The translations under genes and the position numbers were made by a program. A DNA stretch of 23,756 bases from an uncultured Lachnospiraceae bacterium (GTDB taxonomy: Bacteria; Bacillota; Clostridia; Lachnospirales; Lachnospiraceae), in assembly GCA_900554205.1 (NCBI GenBank), contig USGM01000047.1, forward strand, positions 1-23,756, read 5' to 3'. The notes under the pieces were generated by a model. It made no database searches, was not told where the DNA came from, and saw only the letters and a program-made list of their open reading frames with translations. Shown here one piece after another: positions 21,055 through 23,756 of this stretch (its first letter is position 1; every line of letters begins with the position of its first letter).

Positions 21055-22302
21055 ATGAGGCTGTTTCAGCCGAAATCGCAGAACAGACATGCAGTTATGG
21101 AAATGCAGTGCACGGTGTTTTTTGACTGCGCAAAAAAGGAGGGAGCGAAGATCAAAACAGAATATGATGCATCGGAGAGTCTGTTGCAGACACTTGTGGA
21201 GGAATACACTACAAGAAAACAGCAGTCACTGATGCAGATGAAGAAAGGACAGATGTCAAAGGAGACCTTTCTGGAGGAGGCGGCAGGGTATATTGCAGAG
21301 TATTACCACCGGTCCGTGGAAGAGGACAAAGTGCTCTTAAGGGAGTTTGAAGAGTATATCTTTGGCTATTCCAGACTTTCGCCGCTGATTGACGATAAGA
21401 ATGTCTCGGACATCAGGGTAGTGAGCTATAACAACATCCGCGTAAAGAAAAAGGGAAGGCGGATGGCGGCAGCCATAGCTTTTGCCTCGCCGAAGGAGTA
21501 CCGACAGTTTATCGACTACATTGCAACAAAAAATCAGGTAAATATCTCTAATCTGAATGCCATTCAAAGGTTTACCGATAACGAGAGCCATCCGGATTAT
21601 ATCCTGCGCTTTACGGTTTCCATGCCATTGGTAAATACCTACGATGAACCATATCTTTGTATCCGAAAGATTCCAAGAGTTTTTCCGCAGATCAGAGATC
21701 TGATTGAACAGGAAATGCTGGACAGAGGCACGGCAGAGCTGCTGATCAGCCGGTTCCGCGAGTCATCCACGCTTATCTGCGGCGGAAATTCGTCGGGGAA
21801 GACGACGCTGCTCAATGCGTTGAAGGAGACGCTGCCGGATGACTGTGCGGTGCTGGTCGCCCAGCAGGCGGATGAGCTGACAACAATGTTTCACCCGGAC
21901 ATGATGTTTCTTCATTCACTGCCGGGAACGGGCGAACAGCAGGTCAGCTATGATCTGGAGCATATCAGTATTGCCGGACTTACGATGGATGTGGACTTTT
22001 TTATCATTGGAGAGGTCAAGGGTGCGGAGGCTATTTATCTGCTGAATGCGGCATATACGGGGCAGATCTGCGCGGCGACGATCCATGCACCGTCCGCGGA
22101 AAAGGCTACTTCAAAGCTCGTGGATTACTGCATGGCGCAGAGCAGATATTCGCGGGATGAACTGATGAAAATGCTGGATTGTTTTAAGACAGTGATTTTC
22201 ATGGAGCATTACCGTGTGAAGGAGATCTTTGAATGCAAGGGCTGGGATGAGACCGGAAAACAGTTGTTATATCACAAGATTTATGGGAGGAGTGGGGAAT
22301 GA
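21055..22302 (+). CDS. cpaF: Tad pilus assembly ATPase CpaF/TadA
   Basis: Up to 415 residues. A cytoplasmic secretion ATPase of the type II/IV superfamily that powers assembly of Flp-type pili. Helical N-terminal domain about 40-200, Walker A GGNSSGKTT (near 241-249), Walker B region DFFIIGEVKGAEA and the following TIHAPSAEKA histidine box, all in the order expected. The start is uncertain: the ATG at 21055 has no ribosome binding site, while a perfect AAGGAGGG at 21136-21143 points to an in-frame ATC at 21151, and a TTG at 21184 follows GGAGAG. The stop overlaps the next ATG by 4 nt (ATGA), so cpaF and tadB are coupled. No CpaE/TadZ gene precedes it. Confidence 0.9.
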   Translation: MRLFQPKSQNRHAVMEMQCTVFFDCAKKEGAKIKTEYDASESLLQTLVEEYTTRKQQSLMQMKKGQMSKETFLEEAAGYIAEYYHRSVEEDKVLLREFEEYIFGYSRLSPLIDDKNVSDIRVVSYNNIRVKKKGRRMAAAIAFASPKEYRQFIDYIATKNQVNISNLNAIQRFTDNESHPDYILRFTVSMPLVNTYDEPYLCIRKIPRVFPQIRDLIEQEMLDRGTAELLISRFRESSTLICGGNSSGKTTLLNALKETLPDDCAVLVAQQADELTTMFHPDMMFLHSLPGTGEQQVSYDLEHISIAGLTMDVDFFIIGEVKGAEAIYLLNAAYTGQICAATIHAPSAEKATSKLVDYCMAQSRYSRDELMKMLDCFKTVIFMEHYRVKEIFECKGWDETGKQLLYHKIYGRSGE

Positions 22303-23135
22303 GGTTTGTTGTTTTTGGGTTTTTGTTTATAGGCTTTTATTTGTTGTTCGGGGAACTGCGTACGTTAGAGTATCTCTCCGGCTGGTTGAAGAGGACGCGC
22401 AGCGGAATCAATGAGGCAGCGAGACAGAGAAGCCTTGCCGACCGGCAGAGACTGCTGAGCTTGCAGGAGAAGCATTCCGGGTGGCACGCCTGCGAAAAGC
22501 TGCTGCGTTACAGTGGGCTTCGCCGTCACTATCCGAAGCTCACGGCGGAGTGGTGGATCATGGGAAATATGATCTGTATGGCAGGTGTTTTTGTGATGGC
22601 AGCGGCAGCAGGAAATGTGTGGCTGGCAACAGTGCTGACACTTCTGCTTCTGGGGACGGAGAGAGTCTTTCTGGAGATTCTTCGCAGAAGAAACTATCGG
22701 CGGACAGAGGAAAATCTTTCAAAGCTTTTGGATTTCCTTGCGAACTACAGCATTGCATCCGGCGAGATCACGGGGATCTTTGAGCAGATCAGCCGGTACA
22801 TGGAGGAACCGCTTGGAAGTGTACTGGACGCATGCAGCTATGAGGCGGCAACGACAGGGGATGTTCCGATGGCGCTGCTTACTATGGGGGAACAGCTGGA
22901 GCATCCTAAATTCAAGGAACTGGCAAGAAGTATGGAGATCAGCGTGCGGTACTGTGCAGATTTTTCCGCTCTGGTAGACAGCAGCAGAAGAAGTCTGCGG
23001 GAATATCTGCGCATGGCACAGCAGCGCAGGACAATGCTTCAGGAGGCCATGATAAGCCTAGCTTTGTTGATGGCAATGTCTGCTGTTGTACTGCTTACGG
23101 TCGGACGGCTCACCGGCGCAGCATGGGCGAATTGA
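22299..23135 (+). CDS. tadB: TadB-like pilus assembly membrane protein
   Basis: A 278-residue inner-membrane platform protein of the tad system. One helix at residues 1-18, a pair at about 88-125 and one at the C-terminus (about 248-272) frame a cytoplasmic T2SSF-type helical domain (about 135-245: KLLDFLANYSIASGEITGIF, GDVPMALLTMGEQL, LREYLRMAQQRR). It would work with TadC as the membrane base above the CpaF ATPase. The start codon overlaps the cpaF stop. The hydrophobic content and the T2SSF helices fit the family although identity to classical TadB is probably low; TadB versus TadC is assigned by gene order. Confidence 0.82.
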   Translation: MRFVVFGFLFIGFYLLFGELRTLEYLSGWLKRTRSGINEAARQRSLADRQRLLSLQEKHSGWHACEKLLRYSGLRRHYPKLTAEWWIMGNMICMAGVFVMAAAAGNVWLATVLTLLLLGTERVFLEILRRRNYRRTEENLSKLLDFLANYSIASGEITGIFEQISRYMEEPLGSVLDACSYEAATTGDVPMALLTMGEQLEHPKFKELARSMEISVRYCADFSALVDSSRRSLREYLRMAQQRRTMLQEAMISLALLMAMSAVVLLTVGRLTGAAWAN

Positions 23136-23151
23136 CAGGGAGGCGCAGACA

Positions 23152-23756
23152 GTGGAAGAAGAACAGATAAGACTGACAATGCATATTGCCTCGCTGCTGA
23201 CCGCGGTACTCGTCTTCACAGCGCTTGGAATGCTGGGCAGCAGGGAACACCGGATGGACAGGCTGTTGCGTACCTATCAGGAAATCTCAGGGTTTCTCAG
23301 AAAAAGAAGTCATTCCAGTCCGCTCTATCAAAGAATTGACAGGTGGCTTACAGAGAATGGAGCGCCCTTTCATTATGGGAGGAAGGTGGAGCCGGTGCGG
23401 TTTATTGCTGCAAGTCTGATTCTAGGTGCGCTGGGCTTTACGGTATTTATCAGGTGGGGCAGCTTTTATGCACTTGTGGCGTTTGCGATGCTGAGTGTTT
23501 TGCCGGCGGGCATGCTGCCATTTCTTAACAAGAGGGATAACGAGGCTTTGCTGCCGGAATTGAAGCTGGTATATCACGCGCTGGATATTCAGATCACGGC
23601 AGGGGTGTATATTACGGATGCGCTGGCAGAGTGCTACGGAAGTGTTCAGGAGAAGCGACTCAGACAGGCGCTGCTGGATCTGGCGGGAGATATTGTACTG
23701 AAAGCGGACATAGTGGAGTCACTGGGGAAATTTCAGGAAAAATTCAATAATCCCTA
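23152..23756 (+). CDS. tadC: TadC-like pilus assembly membrane protein (3' end outside window)
   Basis: The GTG at 23152 has GGGAGG 8 nt upstream and opens 201 codons that run off the right edge. An ATG at 23179 is an alternative start. Visible are an N-terminal helix (about residues 11-30), a charged cytoplasmic stretch, a helix pair (about 87-125) and the start of a T2SSF domain (LPELKLVYHALDIQITAGVY, then ITDALAECYGSV). The layout repeats that of the preceding gene, as expected for the TadB/TadC pair. It begins 16 nt after tadB, same operon. The C-terminal helix and later tad genes lie outside. Confidence 0.82.
   Translation, partial: MEEEQIRLTMHIASLLTAVLVFTALGMLGSREHRMDRLLRTYQEISGFLRKRSHSSPLYQRIDRWLTENGAPFHYGRKVEPVRFIAASLILGALGFTVFIRWGSFYALVAFAMLSVLPAGMLPFLNKRDNEALLPELKLVYHALDIQITAGVYITDALAECYGSVQEKRLRQALLDLAGDIVLKADIVESLGKFQEKFNNP

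Overview
The window looks like chromosome of a Gram-positive, endospore-forming, probably anaerobic gut Clostridium relative of the Lachnospiraceae type. The reasons are a CotF-type spore coat protein, strong AGGAGG-type ribosome binding sites, tandem bacteriohemerythrin, a chemoreceptor, plant-polysaccharide glycosidases (GH2, GH51), an Lsa-family ABC-F protein and a Clostridia-style tad locus. The family assignment is inference from gene content. I saw no tRNA, rRNA, CRISPR array, transposase or phage gene.

Layout. 1-1054 (minus): 5' part of a voltage-gated K+ channel gene that runs off the left edge. 1153-2466: TetR regulator plus a DUF998 membrane protein, behind a near-consensus promoter whose spacer holds a perfect operator-like palindrome. 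2473-3363: a decayed locus in which the start of a class C-type beta-lactamase is joined out of frame to the end of an OmpR-type response regulator. 3360-3807: yccF. 3819-4655 (minus): two-domain hemerythrin. 4739-6490: a tight run of a YjbR/MGMT fusion, a nitroreductase and a GNAT acetyltransferase. 6625-10361: a membrane chemoreceptor and a large lipoprotein with a C-terminal solute-binding domain. 10443-10901: spore coat protein. 10936-12804 (minus): GH2 glycosidase, converging on the coat gene across a shared hairpin.

12859-14709: an Lsa-type ABC-F gene behind a leader of about 300 nt with nested short ORFs and hairpins, which looks like an antibiotic-sensing attenuator. 14690-17370: a winged-helix regulator with a large uncharacterised C-terminal domain, divergent from a GH51 arabinofuranosidase; several promoters and palindromes can be read between them. 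17437-20556: a serine beta-lactamase-like hydrolase and a Uup/YfmR-type ABC-F ATPase. 20541-20936 (minus): an unannotated small transcription unit with two promoter-like sites, a strongly palindromic leader, a 37-residue single-helix membrane peptide and a strong intrinsic terminator. 20966-end: the start of a tad pilus operon (cpaF, tadB, partial tadC).

Most of the window is ordinary accessory metabolism and stress functions. The parts that best merit a second look are the 37-residue peptide unit at 20541-20936, the leader of the ABC-F gene at 12886-13191, the regulator/GH51 pair with its candidate operators, and the chimeric beta-lactamase/response-regulator junction at about 2984-2988. I did not find a multigene system that I could confidently call new.
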